64,000 bases of DNA from Acanthochlamys bracteata (GCA_019914995.1 CM034126.1:12343001-12407000), one strand, 5' to 3'; counted from the first letter of the stretch, positions 21,990 to 40,804 are shown. A program made the numbers and translations. Notes: generated by a model not told the origin, from the sequence alone.

Positions 21990-24110
21990 AAGCTCTTGCT
22001 CTTCTGTTGAGGCTGGTCGTGGACTCTATGCTTAGGATAGGAGAGATTCAAGCTTTTGATCCAACGTTTACTTATTAGGGAAGAAGAGTGGAGAAACCGG
22101 TGATATTCTACACAATCTTTGTGTACATTCAGGTAATGGGAAATCTTCACGAAGTGAGTTGGTGTTCTTCGCAATTGGACAGAATTGTTTGGTTGGCATA
22201 TAGTCTGAGTGATTCATATTTGGAGTTAGACTGCAATAAAATCTAGTCATACAACTGAGCAGGAGCATTTGGCGCTAAAAGAGCGAAAGAGAAACTTGGC
22301 TACTATGAAGGATTCACTGAGGTATAGCATCTGCTTACTCCGTTACTATATATATATACTCATAGCTTCATCCTAATATCAAACACAAGTATGGTTTCAT
22401 TCTTACAAAGGAAACACGACACTTTGAAACAGTTCTTTCTGAGAAACTCTATAGCAGCATATGAGAAATTCGAATAAACTATAAGCTCTATGTAGATTCA
22501 TCACAAAAACTTCAAACAAAAAGCTCTATATATGTAGATAAGATGGAGAGCAGTGACACATGAGAATTAGTTTTAGTTTCTATTTGATTGCAGTGATAGA
22601 AGAAAAAGAGGGAAGGACTTTATCCCTCTCTTATTTGACAAGATTGCTACACTCAGAAATTTAGTATCTGAGTAGTTTATCCAAAAGTGCATACCTCTTA
22701 GAAGGAAAAAGTCCAAGTTTGATGACTGAGGAGATTCAAGATTAATTAGCATTTACAGGCGAATCTCACATCGGCCGCCTCCTAGATGGATCAAGCTAAA
22801 TTTTGCTGGAAGCAGTCCCTATGGTGGCATTTCTCAAATGAAATAGGAGAGGAGGTGCTTCCTTATGCGTGGTCTTTAGAGCATTTCAGGATTTCCAACA
22901 GGCTTCTTGTGGAAAGTGATGCAATACGTGTGATCAGATGGGCAATAGACTTGAGTTCACCCAGGAGATCTTGAACACGAGGAAGCCAATGGCAAGGCCA
23001 TTGAAAAGGGAAAGTCTGGTTCTCAGCTGCTGCACTTGCATGTCTGGCGATCACAAAATGAGCTCTTGAACAAAGAAGGAAGAAGGAAGAAATGAATGTG
23101 GGTAATCACTACATCTCAACCTGGTTGAGTTCAACATAACCATAAAGAATTCAGCATGGTATTTGATACTTCAACCCTTAAGGATATTGACGCTTTGTAG
23201 AAGTTTCGCTTTTTGCACTTCTCAACATCATGATTTTTGAACAAGAAAGAATTTGAAAATATACATGTAAAAAAGATGAAGAGCTGGGCCTTGTAAGTGA
23301 TGTTCATTGTCACTAATAGAACAAAGGTTTCTTTAATACATACAGCTTAGAACACAAGATCAACATGTACGAGATGCCAACTGTCGCAGGTATGGCTACT
23401 GCTAGGTATTACCAAAGTTATCAAAATTTTAATTTAAATCTTAAAATCTTACAATTTTACTTCATGTAAACGATCCTGATCTCAAATAAAATCTTTTTTG
23501 AGTAAAATCTCACATAAATTCCGATTTAAATTTTAAAATCGATAAAATTCCGATTTTATACGATTTTACTTTTAAAATTTTTTTTATAATTAACTATATT
23601 TGAAAAAGTTTTTTATAAAATTTTGAAGGTTTACTAAAAAATTATAATTTTAAAAAATTTTCTATAAAATATAGAATAATTTTTTATAAAATTTAAAAAA
23701 ATTTTAATTTTTTTTTAAAGTACTAAATTTTTTTTGAAAAAATATTAGAAAAACTTTTATAAAGATTTTTAATAGTATTGAAAAAAAAATTTATAAAATT
23801 TATCGGTATGTAAAATCTTACGATCTTATTTTAAAATCTCGATTTTAAGATCATACTCAAACAAAACGATCCTAACTAAGATCCCGATTTTGACAACCTT
23901 GGGTATTACAGTAACAGTAAGATTTTGGGTGATGTGATCTTCCACTTCACAGGCTGATTATGCATTTCTATTGTTTCTGAATTCTGCAGCCTCCTTGATC
24001 TATACCTTCTATCTCACCGTTACAATGTTCTGTCAAAATCCTCCACAGGTATTTAGATGTGCCCTCGCCAGTGAGACCTGACTTAAAGCATATTCAACTT
24101 GGAGGAACAT
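21990..24110 (+). pseudogene. Decayed downstream copy of the SRR1-RNase H gene (copy C)
   Basis: Matches the second half of the intact gene in order. About 21990-22315 corresponds to SRR1 domain 2 (GGAGAGATTCAAGCTTTTGA and CTTTGTGTACATTC stretches). About 22320-22480 corresponds to the intron after exon 4, about 22590-22680 to the start of exon 5, and about 22765-23090 to the RNase H-like part (WIKLNFAGS, LLVESDAIRVIRWA). Stops, frame changes and an internal deletion (missing AEDTTAAQ-type segment) rule out a full product. 3' matches continue to about 24110 and are shared with copy A, interrupted by the element at 23412-23902. Domain 1 is not present. Confidence 0.75.
23412..23902. mobile_element. 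MITE inserted in copy C, with target-site duplication
   Basis: Left end CCAAAGTTATCAAAAT, right end complement CCAAGGTTGTCAAAATC, directly flanked by identical GTATTA (23406-23411 and 23903-23908), possibly extending to 8 bp with one mismatch. The interior is about 490 bp of AT-rich, partly palindromic sequence (repeats of AAAATC...GATTTTA) with no coding frame. The two sides join sequence homologous to the copy A 3' region, which lacks the insert. Confidence 0.75.
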
Positions 24111-24436
24111 ATCTCCAGTCTCTTCCTTTGTAGGATAACAGTTTTATCTTAAACAAACAAAATCCAAAACCGTTTCAAACTTCACAAAATTGGATCAAAT
24201 TCATGTCTACCTTCGCTGACAAGCATTCTCATCATCATGGACATACCTGGTAACTGTTACTTGTATGAAGAGAGTGCTTATGTTGGAGGGAACAGAGAAA
24301 ATTGAGCCATTTAAGTTTCTGTTGAATTCTGCAAGTGGTTGAGAACTACCTTCCCTACCTTACCGCTGCTGCCTGTGAAACTTTCAACTTAAGGAGAAAG
24401 AAACCAAAACCTTTTACTCCCCAGTGTACTACTACA

Positions 24437-24619
24437 ATGCAAGAAGCCTCCGGTTATGTCACTCAGAGAGCTTATCGTGATGGACTTCTTCAAGGCAGAA
24501 ATATCATAATGGATGGCCAATTTTTCTTTAATCAGTACAATTTGTTGCAGCAGGTCACCTATTCTCTGCGCAGCAGCAAGAGAAAGCTAAGATATGTTCC
24601 GCTATCTTATATACATCAA
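24437..24619 (+). pseudogene. Possible fragment of a plant zeta-type P-loop kinase-like gene
   Basis: The open frame holds QEASGYVTQRAYRDGLLQG followed by RNIIMDGQ, resembling the segment ALNEGRDVIMDG of plant calmodulin-binding/zeta-type P-loop ATPases as I remember them. The P-loop itself and the rest of the protein are not seen, and no clear splice partner was found nearby. An orphan fragment is most likely; a chance resemblance is possible. Confidence 0.3.
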
Positions 24620-25300
24620 AGTAAGCATGATATCAAAACCTCAAAGAATGACAAAGATCAATTCCCCCTGAATACAGAAAAAATGCACAATTTTCTTTTA
24701 TATACTTTTCAAGATTTTATTTATCTTTAAAAGGTAAAGTTGGAGTAGTTTGCCAAAGCTAAGGCAGCACAAACATATTACAAGATCTGTGAAAGTGAAA
24801 ATACTGAAGAACTTTCTCTTCCCTTTTCAGAAATACTGTATTAATCTAATGAGATCTGCACCCTGCAATCAATTTCACCAATCATGATGTGCCCGAGAGG
24901 TTCATACATATGGATGGTGCATGTCCAAAGAAAACTCAGAAAAACTGGCATTCCTATTTGATGTTGCATCACGAACACCTAGTTAAACAAACTGATTACA
25001 ACTCAAACTTCCACAATGATATAACAAATAGATGATAGCTAACAAAACGGAAACCCAGCAGTCTTGAAACCTCAACAAATAGTCAACTACTGTAATTTAA
25101 AATACACAGTTTTAGACATTATATATAAAACCTTGAATCTTTATCTATAGTTGATTTAAGAATGTCACGTTTTAAATTATTTGATGTGGATAAAGTTTTT
25201 CTGTTTTATTGAAAGTAATTTCTCAAGCAAGCACTACGTTTGCACAAATACTTTTTAAACTAAAGAAGCACAAAGTTGAGTCAACTTCTCCATCTACTAC

Positions 25301-25890
25301 CTATATGAAACAATCACTTACCAACTTCAAAATGGCCAAAATGGTAAATACATAGAAAGAGAAGTACCTGAACTTTCTCCCGGAGAAGCAAGAGCACCAG
25401 GTCTTTCTCTCTCTGCCGCTGTCGCCTCGTCGGCCCACATAGAACGCCGCTGCAGCAGCTGCGATCCCTGCAACAGAAGCAAATGACAAAGCTGCCCCTC
25501 TCCATCTCCTGCTCGGCATCCCCGCACAAGTCCCATTCCCCAACCTACCACTCTCTTTCACCTGCTCAAACCATGAGTTCCGATCTCGAGGCAATACCTC
25601 CTCGTCCTCTCCCTCATCAAGTTCTGTGTGCGGATCTCGAGGCAAGACATCTTTATAAGAACAATCATCCAAAACGCCAACAACGGTTTTTCTGATGGGT
25701 TCAATCCGTCAGCAAAACGGTGAAGGCCTTCGTGGTGTCTGGGAGGGAAAACAGAGCAGTCGTCGTAGCAGTCGGATTGCTGCTGCGGTGGCCGCAGAGG
25801 AGGAGGAGGTGGTGGAGGAAATATTGATTCCCAGCCTTCGAAGTGGAATGGATCGCGTGAGTGGTGACGTTGCCGTTCTTCTCCGGCCAT
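25301..25890 (-). pseudogene. Small proline-rich, single-TM protein gene with broken frame
   Basis: From the ATG at 25890 the protein begins MAGEERQRHHSRDPFHFEGWES, then a poly-Pro run, then DCYDDCSVFPPRHHEGL. This resembles an uncharacterised plant family of small membrane proteins with a GWESLFP-like start. After about residue 66 (near 25690) the plausible continuation (DELDEGEDEE-like acidic part, then LSFASVAGIAAAAAAF as a membrane helix) is in another frame. A second shift would give REKDLVLLLLREKVQ before a donor-like CAG/GTACTT near 25364. No small intron with good borders explains the first shift, so this is a pseudogene, a sequencing error or an unusual splice. Later exons were not found. 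Confidence 0.45.
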
Positions 25891-26201
25891 CTCCGATGAA
25901 TGGCTCTGTCTCTGAAGGTTTTCTTTTTTCTTTCGCGCGCGCGGTGGACATTTATTAACTCCACCGTGTTTACCAAGCGTGAAGTGGAGTTTTTTAGAAG
26001 TAAATTTAAAATAAAATAAAAAATTAAAAATATTTAATAAAAAGTAAAATTTTATATTAATTATATAGTTATAGTAAGTTTTAAATTTGAATTTTTTAAA
26101 AAAAATTATTAATGAAAAAATTATTTTAATTTTGTATGTATTTTATGTTAAAAATGAATTTAAAGAAAGTAAAATTTAGGGTATCGATAAATATGTCTTT
26201 T

Positions 26202-26421
26202 GGAGGATTCGTTTGAAATTATTTTTTTAAATAAAAATATTTTTATTTTTTAAAAAAATAATTTTATTTTTTATTTCAAAAAAATTAAATATATAATTAA
26301 AATATTTCATAAAATTATTGTTTATTTTTTAAATTTTAAATAAAATTTTTAAATATTTATAACAAAAAAATATAAAAATATATATGAAAAATTATTTTTT
26401 CGTCCTAACTCAAACGCACTT
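26202..26421. mobile_element. AT-rich MITE-like element
   Basis: Left end GGAGGATTCGTTTGAAATTA, right end CTCAAACGCACTTTTA, with the same internal AT-rich core as the elements at 3193 and 6776. Lies in the spacer between the 25301-25890 gene and the RING-LON gene promoter. Confidence 0.45.
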
Positions 26422-26697
26422 TTAGACTAGTAGCTTCTTTCCCGGTCCCACAAAATTTCAAACATCAACAAACGGCCGCGTAATCCAACTTGCGGGACCC
26501 GCTGAAGGAAAATAGAAATAATACGAAAATAGAAGGTTGCTTTTGCCAAAAGGGACTAATATAATTGAATTAGTTAAATTGGGTCCTGTTAGTGATAAAA
26601 GTTAGAAATACTTGAGATTGAGAGAGAGAGGGGAGAAACAAAACACGTATTCTAATCTCCGCCGCGTGCAACAACACTAGAAAAGAAAAAGCTCATC

Positions 26698-26778
26698 ATG
26701 AAAATGGTGGAGAACTACGCTCGCTTAACTACAACTATTCTTCTTCTTCTTCTTCTTCTCGTCTGTGAGCTGATTTGA
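26698..26778 (+). promoter_or_regulatory. Upstream open reading frame in the RING-LON leader
   Basis: A 26-codon uORF beginning ATGAAAATGGTGG, ending TGA 17 bases before the main ATG at 26796. It encodes a Leu-rich short peptide from a (CTT)n tract (about 26737-26760). If transcribed, its close spacing could reduce main-frame initiation. No conservation information was available. Confidence 0.35.
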
Positions 26779-26795
26779 TTTCGCAATCGCTCGCC

Positions 26796-32981
<6,186 letters not shown>

Positions 32982-35900
32982 CAGCAATTCTTAAATTGGT
33001 ATTAGCACATCATTCTTCCCCGCCATTTTTTTAGTGTTTTATTCTTTTAATTTATCATATAAAGATGTGATGAGGAATGGGTTGGATAACATTGCTGGCA
33101 ATATTGAACGAATTGCTGCTGTTCATAATTTTACTTTAAGGAGCCGACCCCTCTTCTAAGATAATATATTATAGGAAGACATTTGTTTTGAATTATTGAA
33201 GTACAGAAACACTAGAAAGAGCAGAATGCAGTAGCAAAGAGTGATAGCACGAAGCAGCATGTTCAAGGAGATTAGTGAAGGCGACACTTTGAAAGTTAGT
33301 TCGGTACAAGACAGAAAGAGCAAATTGTAGTTGCATATATCGAAGATTTGAGGCTACATGTGTATATGTGAAAACTTAGAGAAAATCTCGGTTACGCATG
33401 ACCTGGACATCTATTGCAGCTATCTAGTAATTCAAACTTTGAAATTGCCATTGTAAAAAGGATCGAAACAGGCACTCTCTTTGATGTAATAACTTTTAAC
33501 TATACTTACAAGTTATGCCCAAGGTACAAACATCGCTTGAGGTATAAGTGTTAATTATTGCCAAGTAAAATCATTATGCTGTTCAACATGTTATGATATG
33601 AGATTATTTCCTACTGAAGATAGCTGCAGGCATACTTAAAAATATATTATTCCAACTCTCATCATGGCTTGTAGTTCCAAAGTTCCTGTTGTAGTTAAAT
33701 TACTTAATTGGTCCTACATGTGCAGCAGTGCTCTTTCGTACCAAAATGTTTTGGGCATCTAACATAAGCCCATTAACTTTGTAGTGGCTAGTAATGTTGC
33801 AGAGTGAACTATATATCTCAATTTCTATAGATGAAATTTCCATTCCAAACATCCATGAAAATTCGCACTAATAACTTTGATATTAGTTCAAGTCATATAT
33901 TATTGGTTAAGTAGATTCCGGTCATGTCAAGCTTTTGCTAAGAGTCTTTTTATGGTAAAGAACAATAAAAGATGATAGGGAGTGCCATTAATTTAACCAA
34001 ATAGGGACTTTAATTTGGTCCAGTTCACTTTTTATGAATCAAAGACAGGTAAAGTGATTAGATCCAAAAGGTCCCGCAATTTGCAAGAAACAAAAACACG
34101 CAGCATCTGACTACATCAACATATATTTTTTAGAGTAAACTCACTACATCAACATATAATATACTTTAAATTTCAGTGCAATTTTTGTAGCGTAATGTAA
34201 TGCCAATTTGCCAACTAATCACCAATCACATCAATGCCAACAAATATAGGGGCACAGAGTTGATGGAAAGAAAAGGGTTTTGGCAATTGGTAAACTTTTT
34301 GGTTTCATTCACTTGAGAAAAAGAATTCCAAAGATGGGGATAGTAGGTTCACACGCACACACATTCCCCTGCATACATATGCTTCGTTTGTTGTCAATGA
34401 TAATAACAGTGCCTGATGGTAAAGAAATGCATCCATTCATTTCTTTATCAAATTCCCATCATTGTAAAGATTTCCTATAAATTGGCTAGAGAATTTCTTG
34501 AACATGTGAAATAACCATTCATTGTATACAACCTCAATCGTCAAGAAGTATGTGTAACGAGAATATCAGACCATTAAACACGTCTTATTTATCTAATAGA
34601 CACCATGAGATTATGTAATTTTTCATAATTGATTCTGAGATTAACTTTTGTATCAAAAAATTTATTTTTATAAACATATTGTTTAATAATTCACTTTCTA
34701 AAAATTTATTTTCGAATTATTTGTTGTAAGAGGGTGTTTATTTGTTTTAACATAAGTTTCTGCTAAAGTGAGTAAAAAATTAGTTATTAGAAAATAATTT
34801 GTGAGAATAGAATTATAATAAAATATAAAACACTATATGTAAGTAAATTTTTTAGTAAAAAAAATTACTTATAGAATCATTTATAGTGAAGTAATGACAC
34901 TCTAAATAAAATATTCATGTATAGGTAGCATTTGTGAGTACGTTTTAACTCTATTTTTATTTTATCTTTTTCAATAAATTTTTTATTATATTTTATAATT
35001 TAAAAAATATAAAAAAATTCTGATTCATATGATTTTATTATTACTTACTTATTTAAATTTTTTTTATTTTAAAAGTTACTCCAAACATCTCCATATTTTG
35101 TGGGGTGTTTAGATAAGAGCATGTAAATCCGGTAGTGGGAGATGCCATGTCCAAGAGGACCAAGACTATAACTTTTATATGTTTCTTAATCTAATACGCT
35201 CCTGCGCATTCAAATTCTTTGATATATAACAAATACATACATTTTACTTCACTAGGTAGTTTGCTTGAAAAATGAAGTATCCAAAATAATTATACTTGCT
35301 TTTTGTTCGAGGAAGACATTATTATTTTTCACTTCTCTTGATCTATGTAAGAGATGTTCTTTTCAATCAAGTTGTATTGCGATTTTTGTTTGAAAACATG
35401 AATTATTTACTATGAAATGAATACCATGATATTGATGTCACTTGTTGCAAAGATGCGCGTTTCGATAGCTTCTTAATAATTTTGCAGAGCTCTTGTTTCG
35501 TTTTTTTGTTTTTCAAGTTTGTAGAATTACGAGGGAATCGTGAATCAGTCCACTGAGGGGTGTTTGAGATTGCTTTTCTCCGATATTTTTTTTTTAATTT
35601 TTATTTCATATTTTTTAATATATATTTTATAAATATATAAAAATTTATTTAAAAATTTAAAAAATGTAAAAAAATTTTACGAAATGAGATTTTTTTATTA
35701 CATATTTTTATTATTTATTTAAAAATAAAAAAATATAATTCGTTTTTAAAAAATAAAAATATTTTTTATTTTAAAAAAATTTTATTTTATAAATACTATC
35801 AAACATCACCTGACTGTGTATGAAACAAAACTTTTGCAAACTCTTCGACACCCAGAAAAATTTCTAAGACAAAAATTTTTTTTATAAAAGAATTCCCTTC

Positions 35901-36710
35901 GTTTATGATTGTAATTCATGAATTAATATAAATTTTATGAAAATCACACTTTTTAAATAATCTTGAGACCGCTGCTAATGAGGGGATTATTTTTGAAGGA
36001 AATTTGCAGAACTCAAAGTAGATACATTTGACTGCTACAACTTTTATCAATTCCAATAATTAATCTTTTTTTGTTTTTTCTTAATCAATTCTTGAAGCAG
36101 CTTTTGAGACTGGTGCTGGTCCTAGTTCATAACACATGAGAAAAACTCCAGCAAAAACACAACCTCAGTTTAAACTAATTTCTTCTACTCGAAAAAATTA
36201 TTAACAAGACGCAAAAATAAGTTAATTTTTTTTTGTTTGTTAATTGTTTGAAAGTTACTTGACAGTTTGACCTAAAAACATTCATACTGCATCTCAAACA
36301 AAGATGCCTCTTTTTTATGTTTCAACATTGCAAAACGGTCCATTTTTTTTAAATTGAGTAAGAAATAGTTTGTTAGAAAATGAGTCAGTAAAAATAAATT
36401 TACGAGATAAATATAAAAAATTATTTAAAATTAATTTTTTTAAAAAAATTACTTTTGAAATTGTTTAAGGTAAAATAAATAAATTTGAATAACAACAAAG
36501 AATAGTAGCGCAAATAAAAAGAAAAGAATAGATTATTGATGTATAGATGGGAGCACAATGGATGGGTGGATGCCTTCAATCAGTTTAACTTTAAATAATC
36601 ACTGCTTTGTCTCCCCGGTTTGGCTCCATCCTTCTCTTGTCCTTGAGCTTCACCTTCTCTGCCATCATCCTCTCTGTCTGTCCCTTCTTCTCCTTACCTT
36701 TCTTTCCTGT
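32982..36710. other. Intergenic region between the RING-LON gene and AGO7
   Basis: No gene recognised over 3.7 kb. The left part includes the RING-LON 3' UTR. AT-rich element-like blocks occupy about 34730-35110 (edges GGGTGTTTATTTG and CCAAACATCTCC) and 35557-35810. The last few hundred bases are the AGO7 promoter region with CT-rich runs (about 36610-36700). Confidence 0.4.
35557..35810. mobile_element. AT-rich MITE-like element
   Basis: Left end GGGGTGTTTGAGATTG, right end ATCAAACATCACC (complement GGTGATGTTTGAT), about 250 bp, AT-rich interior with the shared TATATTTTATAAATAT-type core. Confidence 0.45.
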
Positions 36711-36716
36711 TATATA
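36711..36716 (+). promoter_or_regulatory. TATA box of AGO7
   Basis: TATATA preceded by a CT-rich run and 147 bp upstream of the AGO7 start codon, implying a leader of roughly 110-120 nt that includes a poly-A tract near 36808. Confidence 0.55.
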
Positions 36717-36862
36717 GACCAAGCTACATGAACTACTACTACTACTACTAGACTTGGTTCACTTCATTTACAAACTTAACTGTTGCATGTTTCTTTATTT
36801 ATAATTGAAAAAAAAAAAGAAGAGAAACAAAGGTTTCAGCAGTTCTGAGTTCTAGTTTTGCC

Positions 36863-39800
36863 ATGGAAGAAGAAGCAAACAAGGATATGAAGAAGAAGAA
36901 ACCTAAGTCCATCACCAAACCTACAACAAAGCCTTCATCAAACAACTGCCATGAATCAATGTGTTATGATAGATTTGGGTTTCATCATTATCAGAGTAGG
37001 AGAAATAATATTTACTACCAAGCTGATCATCATCATCATCACCATCATCAATCTCTGCTCCCTCTTCCTTTGCCATTACCTTTACCACCACCACCTGTTC
37101 TTCTTCATCTTCCTCTACCTCCTCACCATTACTACCATGCTCAGAAGACTAAAACCCATTTTCAGAAATTTCTTTGGAAGCAAAGGAATCATCAAACAAA
37201 AGCTGCTGTTTTACCTCTTCCTCACCAGGGTATGCTATCTTTATGCTTCTTTTTATAAAATAAAAAAATCTTTTAACTATTATCACTATATTATTTTTTC
37301 TTAGTGATTGTTTGGTTACATGGAGATGAGGAATCTCTGTTGCTTTGATTGATATTGTTGTTTATGGATAGTTAGATGTTTATTTTATATAGGTATCTAA
37401 GCATACTAGAAAAAAAGGAAAGCAGTATACATAGAAATCATAAGACTTGACAAAAAACAAAAGGTCCGTGGTATGAATTCTTCCTGAGGTTTCCCTCTTT
37501 CTTATATGGTAGTCTTGCCTTTTGTAACACTGGATTCTTCATTAAAATTCATTCCTCTTTGAAACTTATGAACCTTATACTTTTGAGTATTGAACAAATT
37601 GCTTTGCCTTCTTTTTATGTAATTGGTTTAGTGGTTCTTCACTTGAAACAACAATTTCTTGTGTATTTGTCTTCTTTTTAATTTCTTTTGGGAAGAAATA
37701 CTGTTTTCAGCCTGCTTAGAAAGAATGGAACAACAAATGAAACATAATACAATCAACTGAGAGACATGGATCTTCTTTGTATTGAGTAGTAAAATTGCAG
37801 TTTGGAATAAATTCATTTGCTTTTCTGTGAGTTAGAGGTCTAGTGCTTATTCAACAAAACCCAGCAAATGGTGATCCAATTTTCCACAAGCTTTATCATA
37901 TCATGTATTCATCTTTCTTACTTAAGCTCCCTAGTAAGTTGCTTATAATCCGTATAATTTGATCTGTGCAGCCATATGTATTCGCTAAAATTTTCCATGT
38001 ATGCAACTTTTGTCTAAAATCAGATATTGAAGTGATACCGAAGAAGCTAGTCCCAGTCTCAAAGTCAATAGAAAGAAAAGTTGCGGATGCAACAACAGGG
38101 CACCATCAAAAAATTTTAGCAAGTTCACAAGCAATGGTGGTAGAAAAGCGGCCGGATTCTGGAGGAACAAAAGGTTCTCAAATCTCCCTCCTTGCAAACC
38201 ATTTCCTTGTCAAATTTGACTCCACGCAGAAGATTTTCCATTATGATGTGGAAATAACTCCAAAGCCATCGAAAGAGACTGCTCGAATGATCAAAAGGAG
38301 AATGATGGTGGAAAACTCCGACATGCTACGAGGTGCCTTGCCTGTCTTTGATGGACGAAGAAATCTGTACAGTCCAGTTGAGTTCCAACAAGACCGCATA
38401 GAGTTCTTTGTTAGCTTGATGGTTAATAAGGAGAAACGTTTTACTACTGAACATGACAATGTGCTTGAGAAACCAAGGAGTAAGCTTTTCAGAGTGAACA
38501 TTAAATTAGTTTCAAAGTTGGATGGAGAAGAATTGAGTAAATATCTGAAGGAGGAGGGCGATGCAGTTCCTCTTCCTCAAGATTATCTTCATGCATTGGA
38601 TGTTGTTCTTCGCGAGAGCTCGATGGAGAACTGCATTCCAATGGGGCGTTCTATATTTACAAAATCCATGGGTGGACCTATCGACATTGGCAGTGGAGCT
38701 GTGGGATTAAGAGGGTTTTTTCAAAGCCTAAGGCCAACCCAGCAAGGGTTAGCTCTCAACGTCGACTTCTCTGTTACCGCTTTTCATGAGAGCATTGGTA
38801 TTATTCCTTATCTTCAGAAACGTTGTGAATTCCTCAAGGATCTTTCCCAGAGGAAAACCAAGGGATTGATCGGCGAGGAGAAGAAAGAAGTGGAGAAGGC
38901 TTTGAAGAATATCAGGATCTTTGTGCGCCACCGTGAGACTGATCAGAAGTACCGCATATATAGCTTGACGAATGAAGCAACAGAGAATTTGAAGTTCAAG
39001 GACAGAGACGGAAAGGATTTGATGCTTGTGGACTATTTCAAGGATCACTATAACTTGGAGATACAGTTTAGAAAGTTGCCTTGTTTGCAGTTAAGTAGAA
39101 GTAGACCTTGCTATCTCCCTATGGAGCTTTGCATGGTTTGCGAAGGCCAGAAATTTTTTGGCAAATTATCGGATGACCAGACAGCAAGGATATTGAAAAT
39201 GGGATGCCAGCACCCGCAAGAGAGGAAGGAAATCATAAACGCTGTTGTTGGAGGACCGGTTGGACCAACAAGGTAATAGCACGCAAAATCGGTTCTAAAT
39301 GTGTTTGTGTTCTGGCATCTTTTGCTTCTTTTTTTTTAAAAAAGATTTTAAACTCAGATGCATTGTCCACAGCGGTCCATATGAGAGTGAATTCGACCTC
39401 CATGTCTCCAAGGAGATGAGCCAACTTTCAGGCAGGGTATTGCAACCCCCGAAGCTCAAGTTTGGCGATGGTGGCCAAGTGAAAGAATTCACTCCATCAC
39501 GCCGCGACAGGCAATGGAACTTGCTCGAGAGCCATGTTGCAGAAGGCTCGCGGATACGAAGATGGGCACTTATAAGCTTTGGAGGCACTCAAGAACAGCA
39601 ATCATGTATTCCAAAATTCATAAACCATCTATCTAGCCGGTGTCAGCAGCTAGGCATTTTCCTGGACAAAAGCACTGTGATCAGTCCTTTGTTCGAGCAC
39701 ATACAGGTACTCAACAACGTGTCTCTATTGGAACACAAGCTGAAGAAAATTCAAGAAGCCACTGGCAACAACCTCCAACTACTCATTTGTGTCATGGAGA

Positions 39801-40804
39801 AGAAACACAAGGGCTACGCAGATCTTAAGAGAATCGCAGAGACTAGTATTGGTCTCATGAGCCAGTGCTGCTTATACGCTAACGTGACCAGACTCAGTTC
39901 TCAGTTTTTGGCGAATCTAGCTCTGAAGATTAATGCTAAGCTTGGAGGATGCAATGTTACACTGTATCACACCTTGTCATCCCACATTCCAAGGCTTTTC
40001 TCCGACACCGAACCTGTGATCTTAATGGGTGCAGATGTCACGCACCCGCATCCACTTGATGACCACAGCCCTTCTGTTGCTGCCGTTGTTGGCAGCATGA
40101 ATTGGCCTTCCGCAAACAAGTACATATCAAGAATGAGATCTCAAACTCACAGGCAAGAGATCATCGAAGAAATGGAGCAGATGGTTCATGAGTTACTTGA
40201 GGATTTCCGTCTTTCAGTCCACAAGCTTCCGAACAGAATTATTTTCTTCAGAGATGGAGTTAGCGAGACTCAATTCCACAAGGTTCTCAAAGAAGAACTC
40301 CGAACCATTCAAGCAGCTTGCAGGAAATTCCCTAACTACAAGCCATCCATTACATTCATAGTCGTCCAGAAAAGGCATCACACACGACTCTTTCTTAATG
40401 ACCAGAAGAACAAACCCACTGAAAACATTCCTCCTGGAACTGTTGTCGACACTGTTATAACTCACCCGAGAGAATTTGATTTCTACCTCTGCAGTCATTG
40501 GGGTTTGAAAGGGACTAGCAGACCAACACATTACCATGTTCTATGGGATGAGAACCGTTTCAAATCTGATGAGTTACAGCAGTTGATCCACAACCTGTGC
40601 TACACGTTCGTTAGATGCATGAAACCTGTTTCTCTAGTGCCTCCTGCTTACTACGCGCACTTGGCTGCGTACCGAGGAAGACTGTATCTTGAGAAAGCAG
40701 ACTCTTTTTGTCGCATCAGCACAATGTCTAGAGCTGGTGTTGTACAAACCATGCCATTGCCGAAGCTCAGAGATAACGTGAAGAACTTCATGTTCTACTG
40801 CTAA
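36863..40804 (+). CDS. AGO7: ARGONAUTE 7
   Basis: Three exons: 36863-37229, 38024-39272 and 39373-40804; 1015 residues, close to the roughly 990 of Arabidopsis AGO7. Exon 1 encodes a low-complexity N-terminus with a His run (56-62) and Pro/Leu repeats, typical of AGO7. Exon 2 carries the N, linker and PAZ regions (KRPDSGG, ANHFLVKFDS, LRGFFQSLR, CYLPMELC). Exon 3 carries MID and PIWI. Slicer residues are present: Asp760 in GADVTHPHP, Asp833 in FRDGVSE, and the HYHVLWDEN motif near 925-927. AGO7 binds miR390, cleaves TAS3 transcripts and triggers tasiRNA-ARF formation controlling leaf polarity and phase change. The intron 1 donor/acceptor was chosen by phase; other acceptors give stops. Intron 2 has two in-frame acceptors 15 bases apart. 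Confidence 0.97.

Noticed and set aside
40214-40537. 107-codon minus-strand frame
   Set aside because: Shadow of the AGO7 PIWI exon.
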